Below, in pieces: positions 36,501-50,400 of a DNA stretch of 64,000 nucleotides. A program made the translations under genes and the position numbers. Below the pieces are notes generated by a model. That model worked only from the letters and a program-made list of their open reading frames with translations. It was not told the origin of the DNA and searched no databases. The DNA lies in assembly GCA_029255685.2 (NCBI GenBank), contig CM055318.2:1803001-1867000 (forward strand). The letters are read 5' to 3'. This DNA comes from Silene conica. Its lineage: Eukaryota; Streptophyta; Magnoliopsida; Caryophyllales; Caryophyllaceae. Each line of letters opens with the position of its first letter. Within the stretch, counting starts at the first letter, position 1.

Positions 36501-38546
36501 AAATACAATAATGACATCGAAATTCACCCGACATAATCCAATCAAACCCAATAAAAATTGTTATAGAAAATACAAAATTACACAATAGAAATTGTTGTAG
36601 AAAATAAGTTGGAAATCAATTGTAAAATTGTGAAAAATCAATACTGAGTTTGAATAATTTTTTTAAAATTTTATAGAGGATAGAAATTAACCTTCATTCT
36701 AAAACTCCAATAATAGAAAATCTGGGTAAAGACTTATGCATGGAAGAACAGTACGCCATTGAATTTGAGAGCAAGAAAAAATGCGTCCATTGAATGAATA
36801 ACAGAACAAGACACTGAGAAGAAAACATGAGTATGTAATAAAAAAGAAATAGAAAAAGAAAATATTGAAATAGGAAAATGGTGGGAAGCTAATTAACTCT
36901 TTAATTGTAATGATCTATAAAAACATGATAGGTGTAGATAATTGAGAGGGGGAAAGAAACCGAAAACAAAGGCTAATAGGAAGATAGGGGATAAGGAGTA
37001 AATAGGGGATGAGAATATAAAGAGAGAGACAGCTAAAAGGTTGAAGTTAGACGGCGGTAAGCAATATTCTAATTTGGGTTAGATCTTGGATGTATAACAA
37101 AGTCTTGGGCGGGAAAACTTTGCACCATAATTCGACACGTGTTCAGTTTTGTCTTTAGTGGTTCTTTATTTATACTTTTATATAGATATCACATATGGTT
37201 CATTCGTGAACTTCCCGACTACATTTTCTTATATTTATTATTTCCGTGTCATTTTTGGTACGTTCTTTCAAATTGCAGAACACGAATCTTTCGTTCGTGA
37301 AAGTAACCGGTGGCAATTATGGATGTGATCGTAGAAATAAGGTTCATATCAATTTTATTGCGACTTCTGAAGATGGTACGGAGAAACTACTATTTTCTGA
37401 ACTTGCAGATGGTAGTGTACGGCACTTCATATCTGACCATATCGATGAATTTAACGTAAAGGGCTGTTGTTTGTTGTACAAGATTGAATCTGGTATGTTC
37501 CTTGTCACCTTGAGTTGTAACTTAATTTATGTTATGGTATATGTTCGATTGTTTAATTTTTTGGTTGTTCCATCTGTTGCAGGAAACCCAATTGGTTGGG
37601 GCTGTGACATGTGTTGTAAGGGAGCAGTCATCCATCCGGGGCCTGAAGACGGTTACTTGGTTGTCGGTGGAGATTTGTTTGAGGATTATCCCTTTTGGGG
37701 TTACCGCTCTCCACCAACGACTAGTAACGCAACACATGATGAAAAAGAAATTTATTTTGCTTGTGCTATGAAGGCTGTCGAATACTTCAATTCCAAACAG
37801 GTCAAACCTTTCTTTCCTTTTTTTTCTTTTATGAATCCATCGAATAAGCAAATTCTTGTAAGTGAACTTGTATGTCTTATCCCATCTGGGTGATAACTAA
37901 CCAAAAATTATTATCTTACTCTGAATAAATAAGAACTTGTATGTCTTATCACATCTGGGTGATAACTAGTTCAAGCTTGAGTTGAAATAAGAAAAACAAT
38001 ATTTTAATCAAAAAATAAATCTACTAGGTAAATATGACTTTGTAAACTTATTTGTTGGTGTGAAATCGTTGCAGTCTACGGATTTCATGGCGGTGGAAGT
38101 CATAGGGAGTTCTCATTACCCCTGTATTCACAAAAAAATAGTTCATGTCAATTTCAAATGCATCACAAGCACCGAGCGTAAGCAACAACTTTTTTTTGCT
38201 GAGTTGGTTATACCAAATTTCACAGATGATTGTGGAAAATGGGATGATCGCAAAGGACCTTTCGTAGTAGTGAAAGGTTGTTGTTTGCTAGAGAAAGTCG
38301 GTCCAGGTAATTTTTTGATTTACGTTTTATATTTAGACATATCTTGGCTGTGATTTTCTCCGATTAATCAATCTTTTAATGTTTTTTTCATGTTATGTTT
38401 TGGCAGGTAATCCTTTTGGCAGACACTGTGAGGATTGCTATTGCACTGAAGTGATTCATCCGGGACCAAAAGATGGATATCGTGTTCGAGTTGGAGATAA
38501 TTTTCAGGATTATGGATTTATGAATATAGGTCTTGGAATTTATTGA
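33532..38546 (+). CDS. Two-domain DUF3615 protein (array copy B)
   Basis: Exons 33532-33570, 33658-33734, 33853-33966, 34160-34274, 37279-37492, 37583-37800, 38075-38306 and 38407-38546; 382 aa, identical to the gene at 12036-17050. No stop or frameshift separates the two. A third copy is not present, because the array ends before this position in the third unit. Confidence 0.85.
34294..37186 (-). mobile_element. Non-autonomous Helitron (copy B)
   Basis: Array copy of 12798-15690, with the same TC start, hairpin, CTAG end and A/T target. Confidence 0.9.
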
Positions 38547-39147
38547 GATTGTCTCAAAACTCGTATCAGCGAGAATAGTTGATAGTTTTTATTTCTTAGT
38601 GTACTCTCTATGGTCAATGACCAGTATGTTATGTACCTTTATTTCAGGAGTTTTAGTAAAGTAGAAGTCGTAATTTAATGTTCATTTTACATGACTATAT
38701 CTCGTATGGAGCAATGTATCTGTGTTTAAGACGACAAATAATGGAGTCGTTTATATTGATGTTGCCCCTGAGAATGTTGTATTTACCTTTCTATGCCTCT
38801 CATCTTCTGGTGTATGTCCGGTATGAAAGTGTCGGATTTTGGTTTATTATTGGAGTGCCTCCAGTAACCAATTGACGGTATGACTATACGTGTCTTGTGA
38901 CCTTGTTATGCAGGATTGATCACTATGGCTTTAATAGTATCGAATCCTGCTGAATTGCTTTCCTCATTTTTGTTCCTGATGCTGGGTGTGGTAGACAGTT
39001 GCCACTTTGTTTTTGAGACTACATTCTTGTCTATAATGTGTAGTATTATAGACAAGAACATAGTCTATAGACTCCATTAGTACTTTTTTAGACTCCATTA
39101 CTACTTTTTCCCCTTCTTTTTGGTACTTGTATATGATTTTACTGCAG

Positions 39148-40464
39148 ACTGAAGTAAAGTATCTTGGTCAACTTCAACATCCTAATCCGGTAAAACTTAT
39201 TGGATACTTTGCGGATGGTGAAAATAGGCTTTTGGTGTACGAGTACATGTCTAAGGGAAGCTTAGAGAATCACTTGTTCAGACGTAAGTAGCTTGATGAT
39301 TACGGTCGTTCTGTACAATGGCTAAAAATTGCATGCACATTGTTTAGCTTTAGGCAGTGTTACTATCAGGTTACATGAGTGGAATACTTTAGGAATGCTT
39401 TATGCTTTGAACATTTTAAGGGCTGTTCTCATCTCAAATTCTATTAATGTCTTGTTCTGGGAACCTTCAATATTGTTGGTTCTGGATGCTACTATTGATC
39501 CTCAATATTTTGGTATTTATATCGTCTTACAGGAGGGCCTCAGCCAGTTTCGTGGGAAACAAGGCTTAAAGTGGCTATTGGTGCTGCCAAGGGTCTCTCG
39601 TTTCTTCACGATGCTGAATCACAAGTCATATATCGTGATTTCAAGGCTTCAAACATTTTAGTAGACGCGGTATGCTGACGCTGTAAATCCTTCTTGCTGC
39701 TTTGATCACTTTTCGAATTAGTTTCTTATATTTGTTCCAACTTTCAGGACTTTCATGCCAAGCTATCAGATTTTGGACTGCAAAGGCAGGACCTACAGCA
39801 GATCATACTCATGTGTCAATTCAGGTCATGGCACTCAGGGTTATGCAGCACCTGAGTATGTAGCTACAGGTGCACCATTTTTCTCCATCGTCCCATTTTA
39901 TTCTCGATATTTCATTTTCTTAGTTGGTTTGCACTTTGGAACATCCAGTTAGGTAGCCTTGTAGTTCTGTGTAAATTGACAGTATCCATTTTTCTTTTCA
40001 ATAGGCTGTCTGTCAGCTAAGAGTGATGTCTACGGTTATGGGGTTGTTTTACTTTAACTATTAACCGGACGCCGTGCACTTGATAGATCAAAAGTTACCG
40101 AGGAGCAGAATCTAGTAGATTGGGCAAAACCATATCTAGGTGATCGAGGAAAGTTATTCCGAATCATGGATACCAAATTGGAAGGCCAATATCCCCAAGA
40201 AACAGCTTTCAAAGTTGCTTCACTTGCTGTACAATGCATTAACCCTGAACCGAGATTAAGGCCTAAAATGTATGAGGTATTGAAGGAACTTCAGAAACTG
40301 TAAGACCAGAAAAGTGCCATCAAACGTTTAGATGTAGGCCCCATGAACACATCCAGTCCTGTGAGGTCTCCGAGAAGCCATCGTTCTTTGATGAATTTTA
40401 TTCCCAAAGAAATCTCTCTTGTCAGTGGCAGCGCACAAGCCTTGAACTCGCCAGTCTTGCAATA
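39148..40464 (+). pseudogene. Receptor-like cytoplasmic kinase VII pseudogene (copy B)
   Basis: Carries exactly the same frameshifts and stops as 17652-18968, so the decay came before the array duplication. Confidence 0.88.
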
Positions 40465-40871
40465 AAAGTTCTTCAGCTTAATTTTTTTTGTGCATCTTCA
40501 TCAAGCTATACTTGTTCCGAATCATGGATACTAAATTGGAAGGCCAATATCCCCAAAAAGCAGCTTTCAAAGTTGCTTCACTTGCTGTACAATGCATAAC
40601 CCTGAACCGAGATTAAGGCCTAAAATGTCTGAGGTGGTAGAGGAACTTGAGAAACCGCAGGAGCAGAAAATCGCTGTGAAACATTTACATGTAGGCCCCT
40701 AGAAGACATCCAGTCCTGCAAGGTCTCCGAGCTCCCATCGGTCTCCTATGAATTTTACCCCCAAGCATCTCCATTGTCAGTGGGAGCTCACAAGCCTTGA
40801 ACTCGCTAGCCCTGCAATAAAAGTTATTCAGCTTAAATTTTTTGTGTATCTTCATCAAGCTGCACTTGATC
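40156..40871. repeat. Tandem duplication of kinase 3' end (copy B)
   Basis: Array copy of 18660-19375. Confidence 0.85.
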
Positions 40872-41491
40872 CTGTATGTGTGATAGGTAGTAGATCACTG
40901 TCCAAGACCATCTCCAGCTTCATATTTAGGTAATATGTTTCCGTCACGTGCTCTTTTTTCAGAAATTTTTATATGGAGTATATATCACCGTATAAAATAT
41001 TTTTTGGGAGGTGTCAGTTTTTTTGGTCCTCTGTATCTATGTATACTAGTGAACAGGTCCGTGTAACTGTGTACTAGTTCAAAGCTTTGAGATATTCACT
41101 GTAGCATTCGTGTTGTAATGTTATCGGTTTTCTGGTTTGATTTTTGTGATTTCAAACACTGCAGAGTTCCTGTTTCTGCTTATTTTATCACTTTTATTTA
41201 TGTATCATGGTCGTTTCATTTCTCATATTCCTCAGCCTAAAGAAAGAATTCTTGTTTGCGTGTCCAAGGAAGCAGGGGCCGTCCTCCCCTCCTGAGCAAT
41301 GAGTAAGATTGGTCTCACATGTGAGACCGACTCATACAAGGCTCACTATTTTGTTTTCTTTGATGAGTCCAGTCAATTATCTGGGAACGCAATAGTCTGA
41401 TAGATACCACAGATTTGTATTGCAGGAGAATTAATGAGCTGATTAACATGTCTGAGTTTTTGAGTTTCTGATCTTATGCTTAACAATACTA

Positions 41492-41613
41492 CTCCCTCTG
41501 TTTCATCATATATTATATGAATGATTTGTTTTCTATTTTGGTTGTCACCTAATAGTAACGACTTTCGTCTGCTTGCATTAAAACGCGTAAACTATGTGAT
41601 GAAACATAGGGAG
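41492..41613. mobile_element. Stowaway-like MITE (copy B)
   Basis: Array copy of 19996-20117, with the same TA/CA flanks. Confidence 0.85.
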
Positions 41614-42222
41614 CAATCAGTTCCGCGAGTTTAGATGGAGGTTGTAAGAACTGTACAAAAACTGTGATTATTCTGTATGAGACTGCCTCACGTGATGGCT
41701 TCATATATGAGATGCCTCCGTTGCAGTGTGTCGCCCTGAGATATAACAGGCTGTAGAGGAAGGCCGTGGTCTCCTGAATTTGGAGCCGAAAGACGGGTAG
41801 TTTTTATATTTGAATTATAGTCTACGACAGCAGGGATAATGTGCATGTTAATATGTTATGGCTTTGGACCTCGTTGCTTTGTGCTCCGAGATAATAATGT
41901 CAAGATAAAGAAAATGCAAGTAAGCATGTACCAGTTGGACGTAGTCCTTACCACAGACGGTGCAGTGTAGTTGAACGCATCAATCCTTTTGCCAGTCAGC
42001 CAATAATCGAGGAAAGGGCCAACTGTGAGCAGCGACACAGCCTGCACTGGCGCGGTGTGACCCAGTAGGCTGAAAGAACTGAGCGAGTATTTCTTCTGTA
42101 GATGATGTACATACTGCAAAATAAATCAGACAAAGCTCAGAAAACTCGAACAAACAAAAAAAAACTGGATGAGTAGGTCAGTAGCTATATGATAATATTT
42201 GCTATGTATTGAATCCTTTAAA

Positions 42223-42587
42223 AGGGTTATTTCATGAAAATAATCCAACTTATATCTCATCTTCTCATATTAATCCATACTAACGATTAACTAAGAAAAA
42301 TCCAACCTATAACCTCATTTATCTTTCATTGAACTTTGACTATTTTTAAACTCTTATTATCGGTAGGCTAGCAAGTCACCTTCATTTACCTTTTGTACAG
42401 GAAAAGGGAAAAACAAAAAAGTAAGTCAAGGTGACGTGCTTGTTTACCGATAATATGAGTTTAAAAATAGACAAAGTTCAATGAAAGATAATTCAGGTTA
42501 TAGGCTGGATTTTTCTCAGTTAATCGTTAGTAGGGATTAATATGAGAAGATGGGGTATAGGTTGGATTATTCCTATGAAATAACCCT
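42223..42587. mobile_element. MITE with long inverted repeats (copy C gene)
   Basis: Array copy of 20727-21091. Confidence 0.85.
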
Positions 42588-43356
42588 TAAAATTAAGCTC
42601 AGTAAACGGAGTATAATGGCATGTGGCATCAAAAACTTACATATTGCTGTAGAGATGTGCTCCAAACAGCAATGAAAGCAGCGACAAAACCCTTAGTATT
42701 TACACTGACATCAGTAACTGTGCATACCCCGACACCTACAAGAACGAGCCCTATGCTGAGCTTTGTGTCTCTTGAGTACCTAACTTTGTCAAGCACAATC
42801 TCCAACAGACAGGAAACGGGTATCATACTCAACTTTGCAATCTGCGAAGAAATAGGAATTCTTGGATCTAACTCTTGTTTAATGAAACTTAATGAGATTA
42901 CAGAACTAAATAATAAGGGAAGGTTACCTGATAAAACCCAACGGAATTCAACATGAGACTGACATTCATGCCAACAATGGAAAAGTTTGCGAATACGACA
43001 AACTTCAGTAGGTCAGACAATGGTAAATGAGAGGGTTGGATGAATCCGAGCCATTTGAGAACAAGAGTCATTATGGTTGTGAAAGCAAAGTGCAAACCGG
43101 TCAACGTTGTAGCTGCATGATGCAAGTAAATGTCTGAGATTTATCTTCTACAGCTCTATAAGGCATTTGACTGAAATTCAGAAAGCAAAATTAACTACGT
43201 GGAAATACGAGGCATGTAAAAAAGATCCTACTAACTCCGTGACATATATAATCCGAAAAACCTCATTTCAAACAAGACCATCAGGCAAAATATCCAATAC
43301 ATAAGGATGAGTTGTTATCGTTTAATCTTTAATCCATAAAGGGAATTGGTACCATG

Positions 43357-43543
43357 CTATGTTACTCAGACTCGTTTAGAAGTGCCGGACACGGGTACGT
43401 GTCCAAGTGTCGGACTGGGCTATTTTATTGAAAAATATGCATATTTTGGTATAAAATGGGATGTCCAGGTGTCATACCCATGTCCCAGTGTGGAGTCTCG
43501 GACACGGGTACGCAAGGAAATTAGAAGAGTCGAAGTAACATAG
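43357..43543. mobile_element. hAT-type MITE in UXT intron 1 (copy C)
   Basis: Array copy of 365-551, with the same 8-bp duplication. Confidence 0.9.
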
Positions 43544-45575
43544 GTACCATGAACTTTAACGGAGTAAGCAATTAGAAGACGAGTACACTAAAATTGAAGG
43601 TAATGCAAAAAAGTAAGGAGTAATTAGACAGTTACCGAAGCTAAAGCCATATGAGGCCATCAAAGCCTTATTTACAATAATAATCCCCACTGATGTGACA
43701 ACATTGAACATCCACGCAGCAGCATCGATGCTTGCTTTCTTCTCTGCCTTGGTAGTTGGAGCCATGTTTCTTGAACTATTTGCACAAACAAAAATGCTCA
43801 CCCCTCGGTTATTGTTAAACAATGCGGATCATTTCTTGTATAAGCATCGTCAATTCTATGACAGTTTATCTGCAAATGTAAAAAAAGAATATCGCCATCA
43901 CACGAATAAATAGAACTTTTAAGTAACAAAACAAATAGCAATGGATTACTCAAAAACTCAATTAAATGCACTATGTAAGACTACGTTTATAGGTAGGTCT
44001 AACAAGGGCTAGGTCTTGAATAATGACGAAATATAATTAAAATAAAAAAGTTAAGTAAAATATATTATAGGAACTAGTTCCGTTCCAAATGGTCTGAAAT
44101 GGACCTGGTGGAACATTGTTTAGGAACTTGTTATTTGCATGTAGTCGTCATACGTAGTTCCAATTTAACCAAAAATAATGTCGGAATTCCTAGGTCTAAC
44201 TAGGGTTTGATAAAATAACAAAATCAGGAATTAGGTTTAGTAAGTAGGTTAAGAAGTATATATTGGAGTAGTATTTTAATGCAGGAACTAGGTCTAGGTA
44301 AGGCTGTAGAAACGACTGATAAATATGGTCCAAGGGGAAAAAGTCAATATTCTTGCATCAGAATCGAAGCTATCAACGAGAGCTACCATAGACGCTTCAA
44401 CACTAACCATTACTTTATAACCACGAGCAGTACATTATAGAAGTGTTGAACTATTAGCAGCAAACCAAACTGCTACCGACACTTACTCTAGTGTCTTCTT
44501 CATATTTTGAAAAATGCTCTTTGCTGCATATCAGTCTAATATAACCTCTCGGGTCTTAATAGAACCATGAAATGTTGAGTATACCTTACATGCTCAAAAT
44601 CCGAGAATGCATTACTACGACTCATGACCACATACAGTTGTGCAATCACTCTAAAAAATGTTCTCAGAAATTAATCTAAGCACAAGGAGAATGAGTCCCC
44701 ATTGCTTCTCAAGCGACAATTACCTAACCGTCTAATTACTGTGTATTCTGCAGACGAGTTATTGAGGACGCGCAAATGCCCTTCTGCCCTAACTCGAAAG
44801 GCGCAATAATAACAACTCGCCCCAAAAAACTGAAAGGGAAATGTATATGCCCTGAATAATTGGATTCCGGTCATTCCAAACAACCAAAACACAGCAGACA
44901 TTGCACATTCGAAGCGACTTTCTCTATTTGTGAGTACACAAAGCCAGAAACATTAGAAGAAATAGCCGACACCACCGAGGACACTATACAATGTCCACTC
45001 TGGCAGCACTAAAGAGAAAATAAATCTAAACTAAGAGGTTAATTCAAGACCCGGATATACAATGCAAACTGATTCAACCGAAAGTTTAGTATTTTCAAGA
45101 AAAGCCGTCATGTTCTTCTTAGGTTTTTCATGTCTCCTTTTGGATATCGTGTGAAAACACTTTTTAATCTTTAATACTTTGTATGAACTTAAAACCTCCT
45201 ACAAAGAGGATGCTTTAAAAACGCCATAAAACATCAAAACTTTAGTTTGCTCTAATGCAACTGAATCCAATAGACTTTCAAGTCTCGACTACATTTCGAA
45301 CAAAAGTCAGTTTGCACTATCGTAATCAAAAGCGACAACATGGGTAATCTTTTAACTCTGCTGATACTGAACAGGCATTGAGACAGCATTAATCAACTAG
45401 GTACACTATTACAGTAGCAGTGCTCCGACGTCGATAATAATAAGATTAATAATGCAGTATGCCAGTATTATGATATTATCTTCCACAAAATGAAGCTGCA
45501 ATCTGACACAGAACTTCAAACCCTGCACAACCGGCAATCCAGCTAAAATAACGATCATATGCATCATCCATTAAT

Positions 45576-45932
45576 ACATTGATAGCATCCCATTTTCCTA
45601 CTAAATTCAAACAATGGCGGAACTAGGGAGGCTAGCAACAAACAAAAAAGTTCAGAACTTTAGTTAAAATTTCCGATTTTTTTCTGGTTTGCTCCCTAAC
45701 TACAAATCCTGGTTTCGCCATCGAATACAAACCCTAAAAACCCTACATAAAGACATTGATAGCATCCCATTTTCCTACTAAATTCAAACAGTGGCGGAAC
45801 TAGGGAGGCTAGCAACAAACAAAAAAGCTCAGAACTTTAGTTAAAATTTCCGATTTTTTTCTGGTTTGCTCCCTAACTACAAATCCTGGTTTCGCTATCG
45901 AATACAAACCCTAAAAACCCTACATAAACACA
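45576..45932. repeat. 177-bp direct duplication (copy C)
   Basis: Array copy of 2584-2940. Confidence 0.8.
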
Positions 45933-47432
45933 CTGATCTAAGCAGAATTCAGAGAAATAAAAAATGAGCTCAAACAATCACCATTCTCACTCCATCAAAG
46001 TTCAGAAGACAACAAATTTAGCAACTTACAATGTAATACAAGAACAATAACATAAAATAAATCAATGAATTAATGAAATTATTTCATTAATGAATATAAA
46101 CAGTAATGATCATAATTTCATAAAGGCAAATGCAAAAACATTAGATTAAAGAAAGAAGATACCTTTATTAGATCAATGAAGGAGGGAAATTCAAATATTT
46201 ATGAAATGGGTAAAATGTATGATGATAAAGTTGTGATCTTTAGATGTGAAAATTAGGTTTTTGAAATTCAATTAAATGATTAAATAATGGATTGTTTGAT
46301 CAATTGAATTATTGATTGAATGATTGATCTTGTAATTTTTCTGGGTTTTACAAAACAAAATTAAATTAATGATTTAGGGGTGTAATTTGGAAGATTAAAA
46401 TTAAAATCTCAGAAAAAAAGAGTAAAGGTGCAGAGGAAATGAGAGATCTTTGCTCCCCTTCCTCATCTAGTAATCTAGTATAAATGTCACTTATGTTATA
46501 TTTCACTGTTTTTTCTTTTTTTTTTACGGTGATAATGTCACTCGAAAATTAACTATGTCGCTTATTTTATGTGACTAGAACGAGCGATTTGTATACTTTT
46601 TTTAATGTGTAAATAAAAAAAAATCAAGTGTGATTGGAAATGGTTATTAAAAATCTATCCATCGAGTCGTTATTGTTTTTTTATATGCATCGTCATAGGT
46701 AATGAAACTATTTTAATGTTAAATTAATCGGTAATAATTTTGGTAAAATTGATTAGTATCGAAAATTAATCTTATGTAAATCTATTTACGATCACTAATT
46801 TCATCTTCAACGTGCAATCTTGGTAAGTTTTTAAAAATGATGATGTTGCCAAGAATGATGAACAGGCTATTGCAGGACCTGAGCAAGATAATTTTCCGGG
46901 CGAGAGCGATATGTTCTTGGGCGTCGCGGTGTTTTTTGGGAAATCTAAAAAAACGCGCATCGGACGACACAAACTTTTGACATGACTAATTTTACGTAAT
47001 TTGACTGTAAAAATAATCAAAAGTAGAAGACGATACATTAACAGGTAAAAACAGGGAGATGATAAATACATACTCTGTACGGAGTATATCTTAACAGGCC
47101 TGTAAAACTCACTTTCGTACTTACAAGTTACAGGAAATGTGAGACGGTTTTGCATTAGTCGATCAAAAATACTCTCGTATTCTTCATTATACAAGCAGTC
47201 GAAATATGACCGTGTAAACAGCCAGGAACCCGAAAATAACCGAGACATTTCAAATGAAGACCTTCTGCTACCTATGAATTTTAAAGCTTCTAAGATCCGG
47301 GTTACACGAGATTCCTACTTACGACAACGAACGAGAAAAACTATTTGCAGGCTTCTGGTGAAAAATAATATCCTGACCTAGTGATTTAAGAAAATAGAGT
47401 AGCAGTATAAAGTACGAAGCATTCCTCGAGAA

Positions 47433-50400
47433 TCAAGCCTGAAAAAGACCCCAATCGTTTACTTTGAAGCTGGTAGCAGAAACCTTGAAAATCTCAGCCA
47501 TCGACGTACGTCCTGACTGTTCAGCAGGCCTTACCGCTCCAGCTCCAACTGTGCCCGCGCTTTCACTCAGTGGACTGCAATCAAAATATTTTCAACAGTT
47601 AAAAACTGCCTTTTAACACGCTAACACCCACCCGTAATGCTTTGAAGAGGTTTTATATGTGATTATTTAGGCTTACTTTATAACAACAGGTTCATATGCA
47701 GTGATCAGGACATCAGTACCAGCTTCCTTAAGACGGAAATTTGCCAGATAAACCTGCATAGTTCACAGAGAAGAGAGGCTTGCGGTTAAGAGTTACTCTA
47801 TTTCACTTAGGTGGGCAAACTTGATCAATTTCGACCATTTATTTCTCCAAATATATGTAATTTAAAATGTAAAATCTGCCATGTTTGACTTATCAAAATA
47901 CGAGTAGTTATCTTCATACGGTATCTGAATTCTGTTTTGGGCTAGGGTTTCTGTCTGGGCCTTATTAGGTCAAATCTGTATTGTATTAGGTTAAGAGTAC
48001 TATATAAACTCTTAACCTCTACCCTAGCAGTTATCATATTCTATATCGTTCTGAATCTGTAATCTGAAAACTCCTCACATTAATAAAACTCTCTCCCTTC
48101 TGCCCTGTGGACGTAACTAACACACCGTGAACCATGTGAACCACGTAAATCTGTGCGTATTGTTCTTTATTGTTTGTTTTTATCTTTCTATGTGCTTCCG
48201 TTATAACAATACGATTACTGAAAAAAGGCTGTATCTAGTATATATATATTGAGAGAATATCATGCAATGTTTGAAATTGTTTTACTATCAGAGTCAAATT
48301 GAAATAAACAGAAAGAAGAGAGTATTATGTCGTAATTGAGAGCCGAAGAAAAATGAACATTAGCAATTCATAGACCACTTACCCTCACGATATTCTGCGC
48401 TTCTCTCCCTTGCCTCCCCTTGGAGATAGCCTGTATAACAATGACAAGACACAGCTTGATGAGCTCATTTTTTCGGTCTAGTAAACATAGGAAACAGTGT
48501 GGATTTGAAGAGGCAAGTTCTACAAAACAATGGGGAGAACTGAAACCCGGCAACTATATATGTAATTTGTCAACTACAAAACTTGATTCGCAGCAAACAA
48601 GTAAACTACTTGAAAATTAATAGTCTCAATCTACCAACTTTTCCGAAGGTATTTGAGACCTTTCTCCGGTGGAGAGATAAGCCATACCATTTGGCCAATA
48701 GCGGTGGTTACAACAGCTGGAGTGTTTCGGTAGCTCAGTGCGGGAGCTTCTATGACTCCTGACTGTTCAATTACCTGCAAATGAAACATTATCAATATGT
48801 TCAAAACATCCTTCTAAAATGTTCCATCAAATTTCGCAGCAAACACCCAGATGATGCTTCCATGGTTTTATGACAGACAAATCTACATCACTTAAAAGAT
48901 AGAAGGCAGGGAATGAATGCTACCACACTGCCAATTTACAGTAGCATTCTACCACGTCGATAAACCATATTAAGCATACTAGAATCTAATCCATCCATTC
49001 TTAAACTAATTAGCATTATTATAATGCATTTGTATATACCATCAGCTTACTGAGTTAAATCAATGCAAATCAAGAGAGCGGTATAAGACTATAGGCTAAC
49101 TGCGGAAAGAAAACATTCTGTTGAAAGACCAACCAGAACTGAAAACATTCTGTTAATTGATAAGAATACTCTGAACTATGGTGTCCTGCTCAAATACTTC
49201 AAACTCTATTTTAACTACCAAAATAACCAACAAATGCTCTCATTCGCTTTTATTATAATATATGGCATGCTAACTGCTAAATAAGTGAAGAAATTTTAAC
49301 CCTTCTTTAACCCGTCTTTCTCTTTCTACTTCTCTGTTAATCTATTCACCTAATCACAACATTAAAACACGCTACAATAAGTTAACAAAACAACAAATCC
49401 TATTCAAAGCAAATGAGGGCATTAGTTGGTCATATTGGTAGTTAAAATAAAGATTAGAGTATTTTGAGCAGTTCACTCATAGTTCGGAGTATTTTTATCA
49501 ATTAATCCTTTGTAATAACCTCTTCCCCAAATCCCAATCCTCTCCTGAGAAGGCACAGTGGTTTCAAGTCTTCAACACCGTAGACCCAGCTAGGTGTGAA
49601 CTTAAACCTCGAGCCTGTATCTATAGCCTGATCCCCGAGCCCTTCAGAGCAAGTACACGTTTTTCATCGAATCTAGTTCGTTGGAACTTCATATTTAGTC
49701 TCTCCAATGCATTTTTTATTTATTCGTAAATCAAACACAGTACCAGAACCAAACTACGAGATTTTGGGGTTGCAAAAGTCAGTCTCGAGGTTGTCTGCAA
49801 AGTTAAGTGCCAGCCTCAATGCAAGCGAAAATATAATAAATATTGTGATTCTCAAAGTTACATATGCAAAGTCGAGGACGGTGGCTGCTAGTTGCCACTA
49901 CTAACCCCTTAACACCGCCAGGACCACCAATTAGTGATCACCCTCAACCTCGACAACTCCTATACCACGACTTGCAACATAATTCGACAATCAATCAGTC
50001 AATTACAGAGATGCATACTACAAAATTCAGCCAAAGGAAAGAAACAAAGCCAAACATACCATGCCACCTTCGGCATCCTGTTCCGTAGCAAGATCTTGAA
50101 GGAACCATGCAGCACTATTTTCATCAGTAACCTCATGTTTCAAGTCCAGCAATTCAACTATGATACTCTCATCTCTATCAGGGTCAGAAAAGGCTTCCTA
50201 GAACCACACATAAAAAATTCAAAAATTCAACCTTTAACATACTTAACAACATTTAAGATGATGCTAAAATGATGTTGAAATATTTACATAAACAATGAAA
50301 CATATTTTTGCAGAAGTATAATTTCTACAAAAGAATTTTGAATAAAAACATAAATGAATGGCTAAGCGTCTTCAACTTGTGACAGATAATGCCCGTCTTC

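Larger units (their letters stand above)
41952..43765 (-). pseudogene. UDP-xylose transporter-like gene lacking its 3' exon (array copy C)
   Basis: Exons 43636-43765, 42928-43112, 42641-42841 and 41952-42113, identical to the gene at 20456-22269, with the same missing 3' exon. Its leader region continues into 43766-47267. Confidence 0.82.
1..47267. repeat. Tandem array, 21,496-bp unit, about 2.2 copies
   Basis: The same sequence recurs at an exact offset of 21,496 bp: positions 1-4275, 21497-25771 and 42993-47267 match, and 4276-21496 matches 25772-42992. Every open frame I compared has the same length, translation and offset in each copy, and blocks read side by side show no substitution or indel, including homopolymers and AT runs. 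The left edge lies outside the window. The right edge of identity is 47267. Each unit contains MOG1, the foldback element, the DUF3615 gene with Helitron, the kinase pseudogene and a truncated UXT gene. Either a very recent amplification or an assembly duplication would explain it. Confidence 0.97.
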
